From assembly GCF_030812475.1 (NCBI RefSeq), contig NZ_JAUSSR010000010.1, positions 248,001-312,000 on the forward strand: a DNA stretch of 64,000 bases, given 5' to 3'. Both the position numbers and the translations under genes were made by a program. Below are positions 8,637-17,957 of the stretch, piece after piece; the first letter of the stretch is position 1, and every line of letters begins with the position of its first letter. The stretch is from Pseudomonas lini (GTDB lineage Bacteria; Pseudomonadota; Gammaproteobacteria; Pseudomonadales; Pseudomonadaceae). The notes beneath the pieces were generated by a model. The model saw nothing but the letters and a program-made list of their open reading frames with translations, was not told where the DNA came from and did not search any database.

Positions 8637-11600
8637 ACGGCGCGCCGGACTGTGGAGGCTGTTTTGCGGCGCCGTGCTGGGGTTGTATCTGTCGGCCCCG
8701 GCCTATGGATTCACCCCCTCGGACTCGCCGCTGTTGAGTGCCGCCGCCGTCCCGCCAAACGTGATGCTACTGATCGATGATTCGGGGAGCATGAACAACA
8801 TCATCTGGGCGCCGGGGTTCGATCCAACGGTCAGCCGCCCGCAGATCGCCATTTGCAGTTCCAACACCTCATGCTTCAGCGGTCAGAATCTGGACATGAG
8901 CGACACCAACATTCTCCTGTCCAGCCTTAACCGGGGAGGGTGCTCGACCAGCGGTAACTGGTACGGTTTCTACCGCGGTTTTTTGGGGCTGTCCTCCATA
9001 TGTCTGAAGCTGCCCGACCCGGTGGGCAATGAAAATACCCGCTACACCGCTGACTACTTGTCTTATCTGGTGAGCCTGGCCAATGGTTCGAACCGGGACT
9101 TCACCAGTGGCAGTGGCGCGATCCCAAACGATTACCGGATCAGCGTGGCGCAGGACGTGTCGACAAACCTGGTCAGCAGCAATCGCGCGCTGCGAATCGG
9201 CCTGGCGACGTTCAACCCGCCCAACAGCAGTAACTCCGGCCCCGGTGGTTTCATCGCCCGCCCGGTCAGCGATCTGTCTCCCGTCAGCGGCAGCGTCACC
9301 CAGACCCAGGCCAACACCAACTACACCGCCCTGATCGCCTCGATCAGTGGCTTGAGCGCCATCGCCAACACCCCGTTGGCGGAATCCTATTACGAGATAA
9401 CCCGGTACATGCGTGGCCTGGCGCCGTACTACAACTCGACACCAAGCACCTACACCAGTCCGATCCAGTATCGCTGCCAGAAAAACTACGGTGTGGTGAT
9501 CACCGATGGCCTGCCCACTTTCGACCGGACCTTTCCCTCCAATGATCCGCTCGGCGGCAGCCGTTTGCCGAACTGGGACGGGATCAGCACCAACGATGGC
9601 GACAACCTTTTCGGTGACGCAGAGGGCGATACCCTGTACCTGGACGACATGGCCAAATTCGCCTTTGACATCGACATGCGCACCACCGGTACCGATGTCG
9701 CTGGCAAAAACTGGAATGCGGCGGACTTCCCCAAACAGAACATGAACACCTACACCGTAGGGTTCACCGCCGCGAACCAGATGTTGTCCGATGCAGCAAG
9801 GTACGGTCAGGGCAAGTACTACCAGGCGACTGACAGTGCCGGCCTCAACACGGCATTGTCATCGGCCTTGAGCGACATCACGTCCAAGGCCGGTTCCGGG
9901 GGCAGCGGCATCACCAGCAGCTCGATCGTCGGGGTCGGCGCCTCCTATTACCAGACCAGCTATGACCCCAAGGACTGGCGCGGCACCATCAAGTCCTATG
10001 GCTTCACCTCCAGCGGCGAAGTGAATACCGCCTCGGTACTCTGGACCACCGACACGGCCATCGTGCCCGGGGCCACGGCGCCGACCTATCAGTCGTGGAA
10101 CACCCTGACCAATGTGCCCGTGACCCTGGCCTATGCCAACTTTTCCCCGGCGCAGCAGGCGATCCTCAATCAGGGCTTGCCTACCGGCATTACCGCAAGC
10201 GACCTGGTGGAGTGGAGCAAGGGCGTCAACAAAACCGGGTTGAAAGTGCGCAGCGTATTACTCGGCGACATCATCAATTCACCCCTGGTCCTGGCGTCGC
10301 CGTCGGACAAGACCGCCGCCGACCTGGTAGGCGACACCAGCTACAGCACCTACCTGGCCACCAAGGCCGCCAACATGACCGCCAGTCTGGTGGTCAACGC
10401 CAATGACGGCTTTGTAAACGTCATCAATCCGGCCAACGGCACCCGGCGTTATGCCTACATGCCGTCGAGTGTGCTGCCCTCCCTGCGCAATATCGCCGAC
10501 ACCGCCTACCTCAACGGTGTCGGTCACGAGTTTGTGGTCGATGGTCAGCTCGGGGTGTTCGATGCCCAGCTCAACAGTGCCTGGAAAACCCTGGCACTGG
10601 GCGGTACCGGCGCAGGCGGCAAGACGTTTTACGCCGTGCAGCTGTACGACGCTGCGGCCGGCAACGTGACCAAGGCATTATGGGAGATCAGTGCGCCGAC
10701 CACGACCAATACCGCGAACGTGTTCAATGACCTGGGTTATGCCTACGCCCGCCCGGAAGTGGCACGCTTGGCCGATGGCCGTTGGGCGGCTTTCATCTCC
10801 AACGGCTATGGCAGCAGTTCGGGGGTGGCGGCGTTGTACGTGGTGGACATCCGTGATGGGTCGCTGATCAAGAAGATCGTCATCGACAGCACCGAAACCA
10901 CCAATGGCCTGTCCTCGGTGAAACTCAAGGTCAACTCGCAGAATGTGGTGCAGGCCGCCTACGGTGGTGACCTGAAAGGGCGGTTGTGGAAGTTTGACCT
11001 GAGTGGCGCTACCACGGACACCTGGGGTGTGGCGTTTGCCGGCAAGCCGTTGTTTACCACCGCGGGCGGCGCCACTCAGCCGATCACTGCGCAACCGCTG
11101 CTGGCGGACAACCCCCTGGGCGGCAAGGTGGTATTTTTCGGGACTGGAAAATTCAACGAGACGGCCGACAAGACCAACAAGGATCTACAGGCGTTCTATG
11201 CGGTGTGGGACGCCAACGGTGGCAGCGGGCAGATCACCACGTCCAGTTTGCAGGCCCAGGCGGTGACGGGCGTGTTTTCGGGAAGCTCGGGGCAGTTCAT
11301 TACCACCAGCCAGAACGAAGTGACCTACCCGGCCGAGAAGGGCTGGTACCTGCCCCTGGTCTACAACAGTGTGTTGACCGGTGAGCGGGTGATCAACCAG
11401 GCGGCTCTGGTTCTGGGGCGGATTGTATTTACCACCGCCAGCGTCGACACCACGGACCCTTGTGCCAGTTTCGGCACAGGCAAACTGATCGAACTGGATG
11501 CATTCAGCGGTAAAATGTTCAACTACGCGGTACTCGATACCAATGGCGACAACCTCGTCGATAGCAGCGACACGATTTCCAGCGGAGTGATTTTCACCGG

Positions 11601-11739
11601 CGGGATGCCGGTGTTGAACGCCATCGTCAACGGTGGCACCGCCAAGATCGTGGGCGATTCCAGTGCGACGGTGACCCGGCTGACTGAAAAGGGTGGCGGC
11701 AATGACGGCCGTCGCATCATGTGGCGACAAATACAGTAA
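8623..11739 (+). CDS. pilY1: PilY1 type IV pilus tip/biogenesis protein
   Basis: Large secreted pilus-associated protein of 1038 residues. A signal peptide ends near residue 29 (APAYG then FTPSD). A von Willebrand A-like region follows, with a MIDAS-type D52-x-S54-x-S56. The C-terminal half has the PilY1 beta-propeller. A calcium-binding loop, DTNGDNLVD, is at residues 972-980. In P. aeruginosa this calcium site governs pilus extension and retraction. The protein is shorter than the P. aeruginosa homologue, mainly in the variable N-terminal region. It sits inside the minor pilin operon between pilX and pilE. Confidence 0.93.
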   Translation: MRSTERRAGLWRLFCGAVLGLYLSAPAYGFTPSDSPLLSAAAVPPNVMLLIDDSGSMNNIIWAPGFDPTVSRPQIAICSSNTSCFSGQNLDMSDTNILLSSLNRGGCSTSGNWYGFYRGFLGLSSICLKLPDPVGNENTRYTADYLSYLVSLANGSNRDFTSGSGAIPNDYRISVAQDVSTNLVSSNRALRIGLATFNPPNSSNSGPGGFIARPVSDLSPVSGSVTQTQANTNYTALIASISGLSAIANTPLAESYYEITRYMRGLAPYYNSTPSTYTSPIQYRCQKNYGVVITDGLPTFDRTFPSNDPLGGSRLPNWDGISTNDGDNLFGDAEGDTLYLDDMAKFAFDIDMRTTGTDVAGKNWNAADFPKQNMNTYTVGFTAANQMLSDAARYGQGKYYQATDSAGLNTALSSALSDITSKAGSGGSGITSSSIVGVGASYYQTSYDPKDWRGTIKSYGFTSSGEVNTASVLWTTDTAIVPGATAPTYQSWNTLTNVPVTLAYANFSPAQQAILNQGLPTGITASDLVEWSKGVNKTGLKVRSVLLGDIINSPLVLASPSDKTAADLVGDTSYSTYLATKAANMTASLVVNANDGFVNVINPANGTRRYAYMPSSVLPSLRNIADTAYLNGVGHEFVVDGQLGVFDAQLNSAWKTLALGGTGAGGKTFYAVQLYDAAAGNVTKALWEISAPTTTNTANVFNDLGYAYARPEVARLADGRWAAFISNGYGSSSGVAALYVVDIRDGSLIKKIVIDSTETTNGLSSVKLKVNSQNVVQAAYGGDLKGRLWKFDLSGATTDTWGVAFAGKPLFTTAGGATQPITAQPLLADNPLGGKVVFFGTGKFNETADKTNKDLQAFYAVWDANGGSGQITTSSLQAQAVTGVFSGSSGQFITTSQNEVTYPAEKGWYLPLVYNSVLTGERVINQAALVLGRIVFTTASVDTTDPCASFGTGKLIELDAFSGKMFNYAVLDTNGDNLVDSSDTISSGVIFTGGMPVLNAIVNGGTAKIVGDSSATVTRLTEKGGGNDGRRIMWRQIQ

Positions 11740-11753
11740 GTGAGAGTTGAGGC

Positions 11754-12155
11754 ATGCGCAGAACCAACCGAGGTTTTACCCTGATTGAAATCATGATCGT
11801 GATTGCGATCATCGGGATCGTCATCACCATTGGCTACCCGAGCCTCACCGAGTACGTGAAGAAAGGTCGCCGGACCGAAGTGGCGGGTTTGCTCTCCGAA
11901 CAGGCGCAGATTCTCGAACGTTTTTATTCGAAGTCGAATGTCTACACCGCTGCCACCGGCCTGAGTGCGGGCAATGATTTCTACACGATCACTGCGGCCC
12001 TGGCCGATCAGACCTTCAAGTTGACGGCTGTGCGCAAGGCCGGCAGCGCCATGGCGACGGACAAGTGTGGGGATTTCACCATCACCAATACCGGCGTCAG
12101 AAGCATGGAAAATGCTGCAGCTGGCGTGACCACCAAGAATTGCTGGGGTCGCTGA
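11754..12155 (+). CDS. pilE: Type IV pilus minor pilin PilE
   Basis: 133-residue pilin with leader MRRTNRG then FTLIEIMIVIAIIGIV and the tyrosine-proline-rich turn after the helix (YPSLTEYVKKG). Two cysteines near the C-terminus (DKC, KNC) can form the usual disulfide loop. It is the last gene of the minor pilin operon, 14 bases after pilY1. It is far from the pilA locus and from PilSR control elements, so I call it the minor pilin PilE rather than the main subunit. Confidence 0.88.
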   Translation: MRRTNRGFTLIEIMIVIAIIGIVITIGYPSLTEYVKKGRRTEVAGLLSEQAQILERFYSKSNVYTAATGLSAGNDFYTITAALADQTFKLTAVRKAGSAMATDKCGDFTITNTGVRSMENAAAGVTTKNCWGR

Positions 12156-12209
12156 ATTCTTTTTTGGGCGCCTTTTCGCCCTCTGTCTATTTAACGGTTG
12201 GATCAGAAC

Positions 12210-13310
12210 ATGACCAGGCAACAGCAAGTGGTGATTGTCGGTGGCGGCGTAATAGGGTTGCTGACGGCATTCAATCTCGCCTCCGAAGCGCAGAGCGTTG
12301 TATTGCTGGATCGTTCGAATGTCGGACAGGAGTCCTCCTGGGCCGGTGGCGGTATCGTTTCGCCGCTCTATCCATGGCGCTACAGCCCGGCGGTCACCGC
12401 GTTGGCCCATTGGTCCCAGGACTTTTATCCGCAGCTGGGCGAGCGGTTGTTCGCGGCGACCGGCATTGATCCGGAGGTGCACACCACCGGCTTGTACTGG
12501 CTGGATCTTGATGATGAAGTCGAGGCGCTGGCCTGGGCCGAGCGGGAAAACCGACCGTTGCGGGCTGTGGATATCTCGGCGGCCCACGATGCGGTGCCAG
12601 TACTTGGTGTCGGTTTTTCCCGGGCGATTTACATGGCTGATGTGGCCAATGTGCGCAATCCGCGGCTGGTGAAATCCCTCAAGGCTGCGTTGCTGGCGTT
12701 GCCGAACGTGACGATTCATGAGCAGTGCGAAGTCAGCGGGTTCATCCGTGAAGGCGCTACTGTCGTCGGGGTGCAAACCACGGCGGGCGCCATTCGCCGC
12801 GATCAGGTGGTTCTGACGGCTGGCGCCTGGAGCGGGGATTTGCTCAAGAGCCTGGGTCTGGACCTGCCGGTGGAACCGGTCAAGGGACAGATGATTCTTT
12901 ACAAATGCGCGGCGGATTTTCTACCGAGCATGGTCCTGGCCAAGGGGCGCTATGCGATTCCTCGGCGCGACGGGCATATTCTGGTTGGCAGCACCCTGGA
13001 GCATGAAGGTTTCGACAAGACCCCAACCGAGTCGGCCCTGGAAAGCCTGAAGGCGTCAGCGGTGGAATTGATCCCGGCATTGGCGGAGGCTGAAGTGGTC
13101 GGGCATTGGGCCGGGTTGCGGCCGGGTTCGCCGCAGGGCATTCCTTTCATTGGCCGGGTGCCCGGCTTCGAGGGCCTGTGGCTCAACTGCGGGCATTACC
13201 GCAATGGCCTGGTATTGGCACCGGCGTCGTGTCAGTTGTTTGTGGATGTGATGGTGGGGCGTGAGCCGATTATTGATCCGGCGCCATATGCGCCTGAAGG
13301 GCGGATCTAG
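12210..13310 (+). CDS. thiO: Glycine oxidase ThiO
   Basis: FAD-dependent amino-acid oxidase of the DAO family, 366 residues, that makes iminoglycine for the thiazole part of thiamine. The N-terminal dinucleotide-binding motif is VVIVGGGVIGLL, and the C-terminus contains GLRPGSPQGIPFIG and the GHYRNGLVLAP stretch typical of ThiO. ATG 12210 gives the normal N-terminus; a TTG at 12198 in frame is an alternative. The gene lies between pilE and pilR, as in other pseudomonads, with no thiamine genes beside it. Confidence 0.9.
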   Translation: MTRQQQVVIVGGGVIGLLTAFNLASEAQSVVLLDRSNVGQESSWAGGGIVSPLYPWRYSPAVTALAHWSQDFYPQLGERLFAATGIDPEVHTTGLYWLDLDDEVEALAWAERENRPLRAVDISAAHDAVPVLGVGFSRAIYMADVANVRNPRLVKSLKAALLALPNVTIHEQCEVSGFIREGATVVGVQTTAGAIRRDQVVLTAGAWSGDLLKSLGLDLPVEPVKGQMILYKCAADFLPSMVLAKGRYAIPRRDGHILVGSTLEHEGFDKTPTESALESLKASAVELIPALAEAEVVGHWAGLRPGSPQGIPFIGRVPGFEGLWLNCGHYRNGLVLAPASCQLFVDVMVGREPIIDPAPYAPEGRI

Positions 13311-13342
13311 GCGCGGGATTTTCGGTGACTGTCAGATCGTCA

Positions 13343-13430
13343 TCGCGAGCAAGCTCGCTCCCACAGGATTCGAGGTCACTCCCGATTCTGTGTTCACAGA
13401 AAATCCCTGTGGGAGCGAGCTTGCTCCGGG
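13343..13430. repeat. REP pair between thiO and pilR
   Basis: Inverted REP copies at 13343-13367 and 13405-13430. Here the CCCACAG ends point inward, the opposite arrangement to the neighbouring REPINs, so this may be two half-REPINs rather than one unit. It lies between convergent genes. Confidence 0.75.
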
Positions 13431-13452
13431 CGGCGTTCCGACGATGGGGCCC

Positions 13453-14799
13453 TTAATCCAGTCCCAATTTCTTCAGCCGATAGCGCATCGACCGAAATGA
13501 TAGATTCAACCGCTGAGCCGCCGCCGTCCGGTTCCAGCGGGTTTCCTCCAGCGCCTGGAGGATCAGTTTGCGCTCGACGTTTTCCAGATAATCTTCCAGA
13601 TTGTCGATCTGCGTCAGGTCCGGCACTCCGCCTTCCACGGCACAGTTGCCGTCAGCCAGGCGCAGGTCGCCGGCTTCGATCTGTTTGTTCTCACATAGCG
13701 TGTGAGCCCGTTCGAGCATGTTCTCCAGTTCCCGCACATTGCCCGGAAAACGATAGCTTTTCAACGCGTCGAGCGCGTGTGGATGGAGTCTCGCCGGGGG
13801 CTGCCCGCTACCGGCTGCCAGCCGTTTGAGAACATGGGTGGCCAAGGTCTCGATATCGTCACGCCGCTCGCGCAGGGACGGAACCCGCAACTCGATCACG
13901 TTCAGCCGATAGTACAAGTCCTGGCGAAAGCGCTCGGCGGCGACTTCAGCGTCGAGGTCTTTGTGGGTGGCGCAGAGGATGCGTACATCCACCACGGTTT
14001 CCTGCTGGCCACCGACACTGCGCACCGCTTTTTCCTGAATCGCCCGCAACAGTTTGACCTGCATCGCCAGTGGCAAGTCAGCCACTTCGTCGAGGAACAG
14101 CGTACCGCCATGGGCTGCCTGGAACAGGCCGGGCTTGTCTTCGAAGGCCCCGCTGAAGCTGCCTTTGCGGTGACCGAAAAACTCGCTCTCCATCAATTCC
14201 GAGGGGATCGCTCCACAGTTCACCGGGATAAAGGGACCGTTGGCCCTGGGTCCCTGCTCGTGGATCAGGCGCGCGACCAGCTCCTTGCCGCTGCCCGACT
14301 CGCCGCTGATGTACACCGGGGCCTGGCTGCGGGCCAGTTTGTCGATTTGTTTGCGCAGGCTGCGCATGGGCAACGAGTCACCCAGCAGTTGCCGATCGAC
14401 GGTGCTGCTGGCGCCGCTCGGCGCGGTCAGGCGCAGGGCGCTGGTGACCAGTTCGCGCAGGCGGGAAAGGTCCACCGGTTTGGTCAGGAAGTCGAAGGCA
14501 CCGGCCTTGAGTGCATTGATCGCTGTTTCCAGGCTGCCATAGGCCGTAATCATTGCCACCGGTACCTGTGGATGGCGTTGCTGAATGTATTGCACCAGCT
14601 CCAGGCCGGTGCCGTCCGGCAGACGCATGTCGGTCAGGCACAGGTCGAATGTCTCGCGCGTCAGCAGAACCTGGGCTTCGCCAAGGTTGCGGGCGCTGAA
14701 GGTGTCGAGCTTCATTCGTCCCAGGGTGATTTCGAGGAGTTCGCGGATGTCCGGCTCGTCGTCGACGATCAGGACTTTTTGCCGTGGGCTTATGTTCAA
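13453..14799 (-). CDS. pilR: Sigma-54-dependent response regulator PilR
   Basis: Activates pilA transcription with sigma-54. 448 residues: receiver domain with phospho-acceptor D57 (LTDMRLPDG), AAA+ domain with Walker A GESGSGKE at 166-173, and a C-terminal Fis-type helix-turn-helix. I chose the TTG at 14799 because it overlaps the pilS stop (TTGA) and gives the expected N-terminus; the frame continues upstream without a better start. The sigma-54 contact loop reads GSFSGA at 213-218 instead of the usual GAFTGA. Forms a two-component pair with pilS. Confidence 0.94.
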   Translation of the reverse strand: MNISPRQKVLIVDDEPDIRELLEITLGRMKLDTFSARNLGEAQVLLTRETFDLCLTDMRLPDGTGLELVQYIQQRHPQVPVAMITAYGSLETAINALKAGAFDFLTKPVDLSRLRELVTSALRLTAPSGASSTVDRQLLGDSLPMRSLRKQIDKLARSQAPVYISGESGSGKELVARLIHEQGPRANGPFIPVNCGAIPSELMESEFFGHRKGSFSGAFEDKPGLFQAAHGGTLFLDEVADLPLAMQVKLLRAIQEKAVRSVGGQQETVVDVRILCATHKDLDAEVAAERFRQDLYYRLNVIELRVPSLRERRDDIETLATHVLKRLAAGSGQPPARLHPHALDALKSYRFPGNVRELENMLERAHTLCENKQIEAGDLRLADGNCAVEGGVPDLTQIDNLEDYLENVERKLILQALEETRWNRTAAAQRLNLSFRSMRYRLKKLGLD

Positions 14800-16385
14800 C
14801 TTTGTTTCCGTCCGTGAGCAAAGGTGATACGAAAGCAGCCGCCGCCTTGGCGTGGTTTGAAGTCTAGGCGGGCCTGGTTGCTTTCGCACAGCTCACGGGA
14901 CAGATAAAGTCCAAGCCCGGTCCCTTGGGTGCTGGTGGTGAAGAACGGCTCGAACAGCTTTGCCAGGTGATCCGGTGCCACACCGGCTCCATCGTCCCGG
15001 ACCTCGAGAATGGGCAGCTGACTGTCGCGGTCGACAAACAGTTCGAGCCAGACCTGCGCCTGGTCGTGGACCTGAAGGCTATGGCGCCAGCCGTTGCGCA
15101 CCAGATTGTCGACTATCTGGGTCAGCTGGTTCGGGTCCATCAGGGTTTTGAAGTCTCCCGAACCTATGTGCAGGTGAATCTGCTGGCGCCCGGTCGCGCC
15201 CTCTCGGGTTTCGGCGACGAACCGTTCCAGCCAAGACTTCAGGTCGAGCCGTTGCGGCACGGTCTGTTGCCGACGGGACAGTTGCAGGACGTTTTCGATT
15301 ACCCGATTCATTCGCTGAGAGTGGTCTTGAATAATCTGGATCAGACGTCGATCCGCGCCATTGAGTTCCTCGGATTCCTGTAATAGCTGCGCGGCGTGAC
15401 TGATGGCGCCCAGTGGATTGCGGATTTCATGGGCGATGCCGGCTGTCAGGCGGCCGAGGGCGGCAAGTTTCAATTGTTGGGCCTGTTGGGCGATCTGGGC
15501 GATGTCTTCGAGGAATACCAGAGTCTGGTGGTGAGGGCTTTGATCCAAGGCAATAAAGCTCGGTTGCAGCTCCAGGCCACTACTGTCGACTTTAACGCTC
15601 TGGGGGCGCAGCGTCGGATTGTTGCGCCACAGTTGCAGGCGTTCGACCAGGGCGGGCGAATGATCATCGATAAGATGGCCTTCTAGTCGGTCCCGACCCA
15701 GCAGTGTCAACGCGCTGTGGTTGGCCAGTTGGACCTGTCGCTGGTCGTCGAGCACCAGGATGCCGGTGCGCATGCGTTGCAGGATCAGCGCATTGAGGGC
15801 TTCAAGGCCGACCACTTCGCTGGCCCGTTGCTCGGCCAGGCTTTCACTGACTTCCAGGCGCCGGGTCAGGCCTTGTACCAATAGAGCTGCGGCGAAGCAC
15901 AGGGCGCCCAGGGTGCCGACCTGAAGGTAGTCGTTGGGGCTGGTCTGATGGCTGAAGCTTATCAGCAGGCTCAGCCCGACGATGCCGAGCGCGCCAACAG
16001 CGGCAATCAGCAAGCCGATACGCCGTCGCAACAAGGTGTTGCTGATCGCCACCGACACGATCAACAGATTGCCAATGGCGCTGGCCACGCCGCCGCCAGC
16101 GTAGAACAGGGCGCACAGCAGCAGCACGTCGGTCAGCGCCAGAATGAACAACTGCGCCGGGCGGCGGGTGTTCTCAAGGAACACCACCAGCAGAATATTG
16201 AGTACCAGGTACACCCAGCTGCCAGTGCGCAGCAGGTTGTCATTGGCGAACTTCAACAACTGGTTGTCCATGTTGCTGGAGATCAACAACACCAGGGTGA
16301 GGCCGACGCTTAAACGGTAAAGATGATAGAGGCGCAGCAGTCGCTGGGCTTGTTTGCTGCCGGGACTGGACGTCTCAGCGATCAC
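14796..16385 (-). CDS. pilS: Sensor histidine kinase PilS
   Basis: Inner-membrane kinase that phosphorylates PilR; in P. aeruginosa it senses the pilin level in the membrane. About 529 residues: six hydrophobic segments in the first 180 residues, a PAS region, a DHp helix with GIAHEIRNPLG containing the phospho-histidine, and an ATPase domain with DDGAGVAP and GTGLGLYLS. The start is uncertain: GTG 16385 overlaps the upstream stop by 11 bases, while TTG 16406 adds seven residues. Coupled to pilR by a TTGA overlap. Confidence 0.92.
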   Translation of the reverse strand: MIAETSSPGSKQAQRLLRLYHLYRLSVGLTLVLLISSNMDNQLLKFANDNLLRTGSWVYLVLNILLVVFLENTRRPAQLFILALTDVLLLCALFYAGGGVASAIGNLLIVSVAISNTLLRRRIGLLIAAVGALGIVGLSLLISFSHQTSPNDYLQVGTLGALCFAAALLVQGLTRRLEVSESLAEQRASEVVGLEALNALILQRMRTGILVLDDQRQVQLANHSALTLLGRDRLEGHLIDDHSPALVERLQLWRNNPTLRPQSVKVDSSGLELQPSFIALDQSPHHQTLVFLEDIAQIAQQAQQLKLAALGRLTAGIAHEIRNPLGAISHAAQLLQESEELNGADRRLIQIIQDHSQRMNRVIENVLQLSRRQQTVPQRLDLKSWLERFVAETREGATGRQQIHLHIGSGDFKTLMDPNQLTQIVDNLVRNGWRHSLQVHDQAQVWLELFVDRDSQLPILEVRDDGAGVAPDHLAKLFEPFFTTSTQGTGLGLYLSRELCESNQARLDFKPRQGGGCFRITFAHGRKQS

Positions 16386-16608
16386 TTGAACCCGGGCCTT
16401 GCTCAAGGTGAGCCTGGCTGCAATACCACTGTTGTTGAAGGTTCAGCGCGCGATCCCGCGGCAGGTGTACGCCGCAATGGGCGCAACGGACCATCGGCGC
16501 TGCTTCCAGCTCGGCGGGGGACTTGGGGGTGGACGAAGAAGCCTTGAACTTGCGCCAGAGCCATACCGCAGCGGCAATCAGGGCGATCCAGAACAATAAA
16601 CGAAGCAT
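16375..16608 (-). CDS. Small membrane protein of the PP0621 family
   Basis: 77 residues: an N-terminal membrane anchor (LLFWIALIAAAVWLW) and a C-terminal cysteine motif CAHCGVHL...WYCSQAH that looks like a small zinc ribbon. The function is unknown. It directly precedes and slightly overlaps pilS, so it is probably cotranscribed with pilSR. Conserved gene pairs of this kind are known in Pseudomonas, but I cannot say whether it contributes to pilus signalling. Confidence 0.8.
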   Translation of the reverse strand: MLRLLFWIALIAAAVWLWRKFKASSSTPKSPAELEAAPMVRCAHCGVHLPRDRALNLQQQWYCSQAHLEQGPGSSDR

Positions 16609-16670
16609 GGCGAGCTGCTTTAGTAGCTAATGATCAGGCAGTTTAGCAAGGACCTGACCTGCGCACAGCC

Positions 16671-16770
16671 TGTAGGAGCGAGCTTGCTCGCGAAAAACCT
16701 TTAGACGACGCGTTTACTCAGAAGAAACGCGTCATCGTTGACGCCCATCGCGAGCAAGCTCGCTCCTACA
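16671..16770. repeat. REPIN between the PP0621-family gene and bamD
   Basis: 100-bp unit with TGTAGGAGCGAGCTTGCTCG at 16671 and the inverted partner ending at 16770. The inner sequence contains a reversed stretch similar to that of the REPIN at 4794 (GCGTCAACGAT), showing that they belong to one family. Confidence 0.85.
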
Positions 16771-16783
16771 AATTCTGCGTATG

Positions 16784-17806
16784 TCAGTCGAACACGCCGA
16801 AGGTCATGTAGCTGAACCACGAGCGGTCGCTGTTGTTGGCTTCGGCTTCGGGTTCCTCTTCTTCGATCACGTCGCCATCTGCATCTTTAGGCTTGAGATC
16901 GCTTGGAATCGCGTCCTTGGCTTCCTGATACTGCCTCTGCACGTCCTGGTTGGCGCGGGTTTCGCCCGGCGGCAGCGGTGGACGGGACTCGATCAGGCCC
17001 AGGGTGGCCTTGCTCAACCACGAACGGTTGTCGGCTTCGTCGACCGAAGGCTTGAACTGACCGTCGACCAGGCTTGGATGGTTCGGGTAGTTGAGCTTCA
17101 GGGTTTCGAGGCTGGTGTTGGCCAGTTCGTCCAGGTGCAGACGCTGGTAGGCCTCGGTCATCACCGCCAGGCCGTCACCGACCGCCGGGGTTTCCTGAAA
17201 GTTTTCCACCACGTAGCGCCCACGGTTCGCGGCGGCGACATAGGCCTGACGGGTCAGGTAATAGTCGGCAACGTGAATTTCGTAAGCGGCCAGCAGGTTG
17301 CGCAGGTAAATCATGCGCTGCTTGGCGTCCGGCGAGTAGCGGCTGTTCGGGAAGCGGCTCGTCAGCTGGGCGAACTCGTTGTAGGAGTCGCGAGCGGCGC
17401 CCGGGTCACGCTTGGTCATATCCAGCGGCAGGAAGCGCGACAGCAGGCCGACGTCCTGGTCGAAAGAAGTCAGACCCTTGAGGTAATACGCGTAATCCAC
17501 GTTCGGGTGCTGTGGGTGCAGACGAATGAAACGCTCGGCCGCGGACTTCGCGGCCTCGGGCTCGGTGTTCTTGTAGTTGGCGTAGATAAGCTCGAGTTGA
17601 GCCTGATCAGCGTAGCGACCGAACGGATAACGCGACTCCAGTGCCTTCAGCTTGGCTGTGGCGCTGGTGTAGTTGTTATTGTCCAGATCGTGCTGAGCCT
17701 GCTGGTACAGCTCGACTTCGCTAAGGTTTTCGTCTACGACTTCCTTCGATGAGCAAGCAGCGGTCAATGCGAGGATGGCGATCAGCAGCAGGTGTTTCAC
17801 TTGCAT
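16784..17806 (-). CDS. bamD: Outer membrane assembly lipoprotein BamD
   Basis: Essential member of the BAM complex that inserts beta-barrel proteins in the outer membrane. 340 residues. The signal peptide ends in a lipobox, LTAAC, with lipid-modified C18; tetratricopeptide repeats follow (for example SRYPFGRYADQAQLELIYANYK). The start at 17806 is chosen because it gives the lipoprotein signal; longer versions add an unlikely N-terminus. The C-terminal tail is acidic (EEEEPEAEA). Divergent from rluD across a 151-bp region. Confidence 0.95.
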   Translation of the reverse strand: MQVKHLLLIAILALTAACSSKEVVDENLSEVELYQQAQHDLDNNNYTSATAKLKALESRYPFGRYADQAQLELIYANYKNTEPEAAKSAAERFIRLHPQHPNVDYAYYLKGLTSFDQDVGLLSRFLPLDMTKRDPGAARDSYNEFAQLTSRFPNSRYSPDAKQRMIYLRNLLAAYEIHVADYYLTRQAYVAAANRGRYVVENFQETPAVGDGLAVMTEAYQRLHLDELANTSLETLKLNYPNHPSLVDGQFKPSVDEADNRSWLSKATLGLIESRPPLPPGETRANQDVQRQYQEAKDAIPSDLKPKDADGDVIEEEEPEAEANNSDRSWFSYMTFGVFD

Positions 17807-17957
17807 GGCGGCTTGCGTCCCTATGACGGCCGCTGTCTTGGGCGGGGCCGTCCTGTTATGATGAGCGCCCCGATGAATAGCTTCGGGGCAAAAGACGCCG
17901 TATTTAACCACAAGCGCGCAGCCGAAACCAAAAGCTGTGCCGACGCCTAGTCTGAGC

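Noticed and set aside
11754..12155. PilE as a second major pilin
   Set aside because: It is the last gene of the minor pilin operon and has no sigma-54 promoter; the pilA next to pilB has one.
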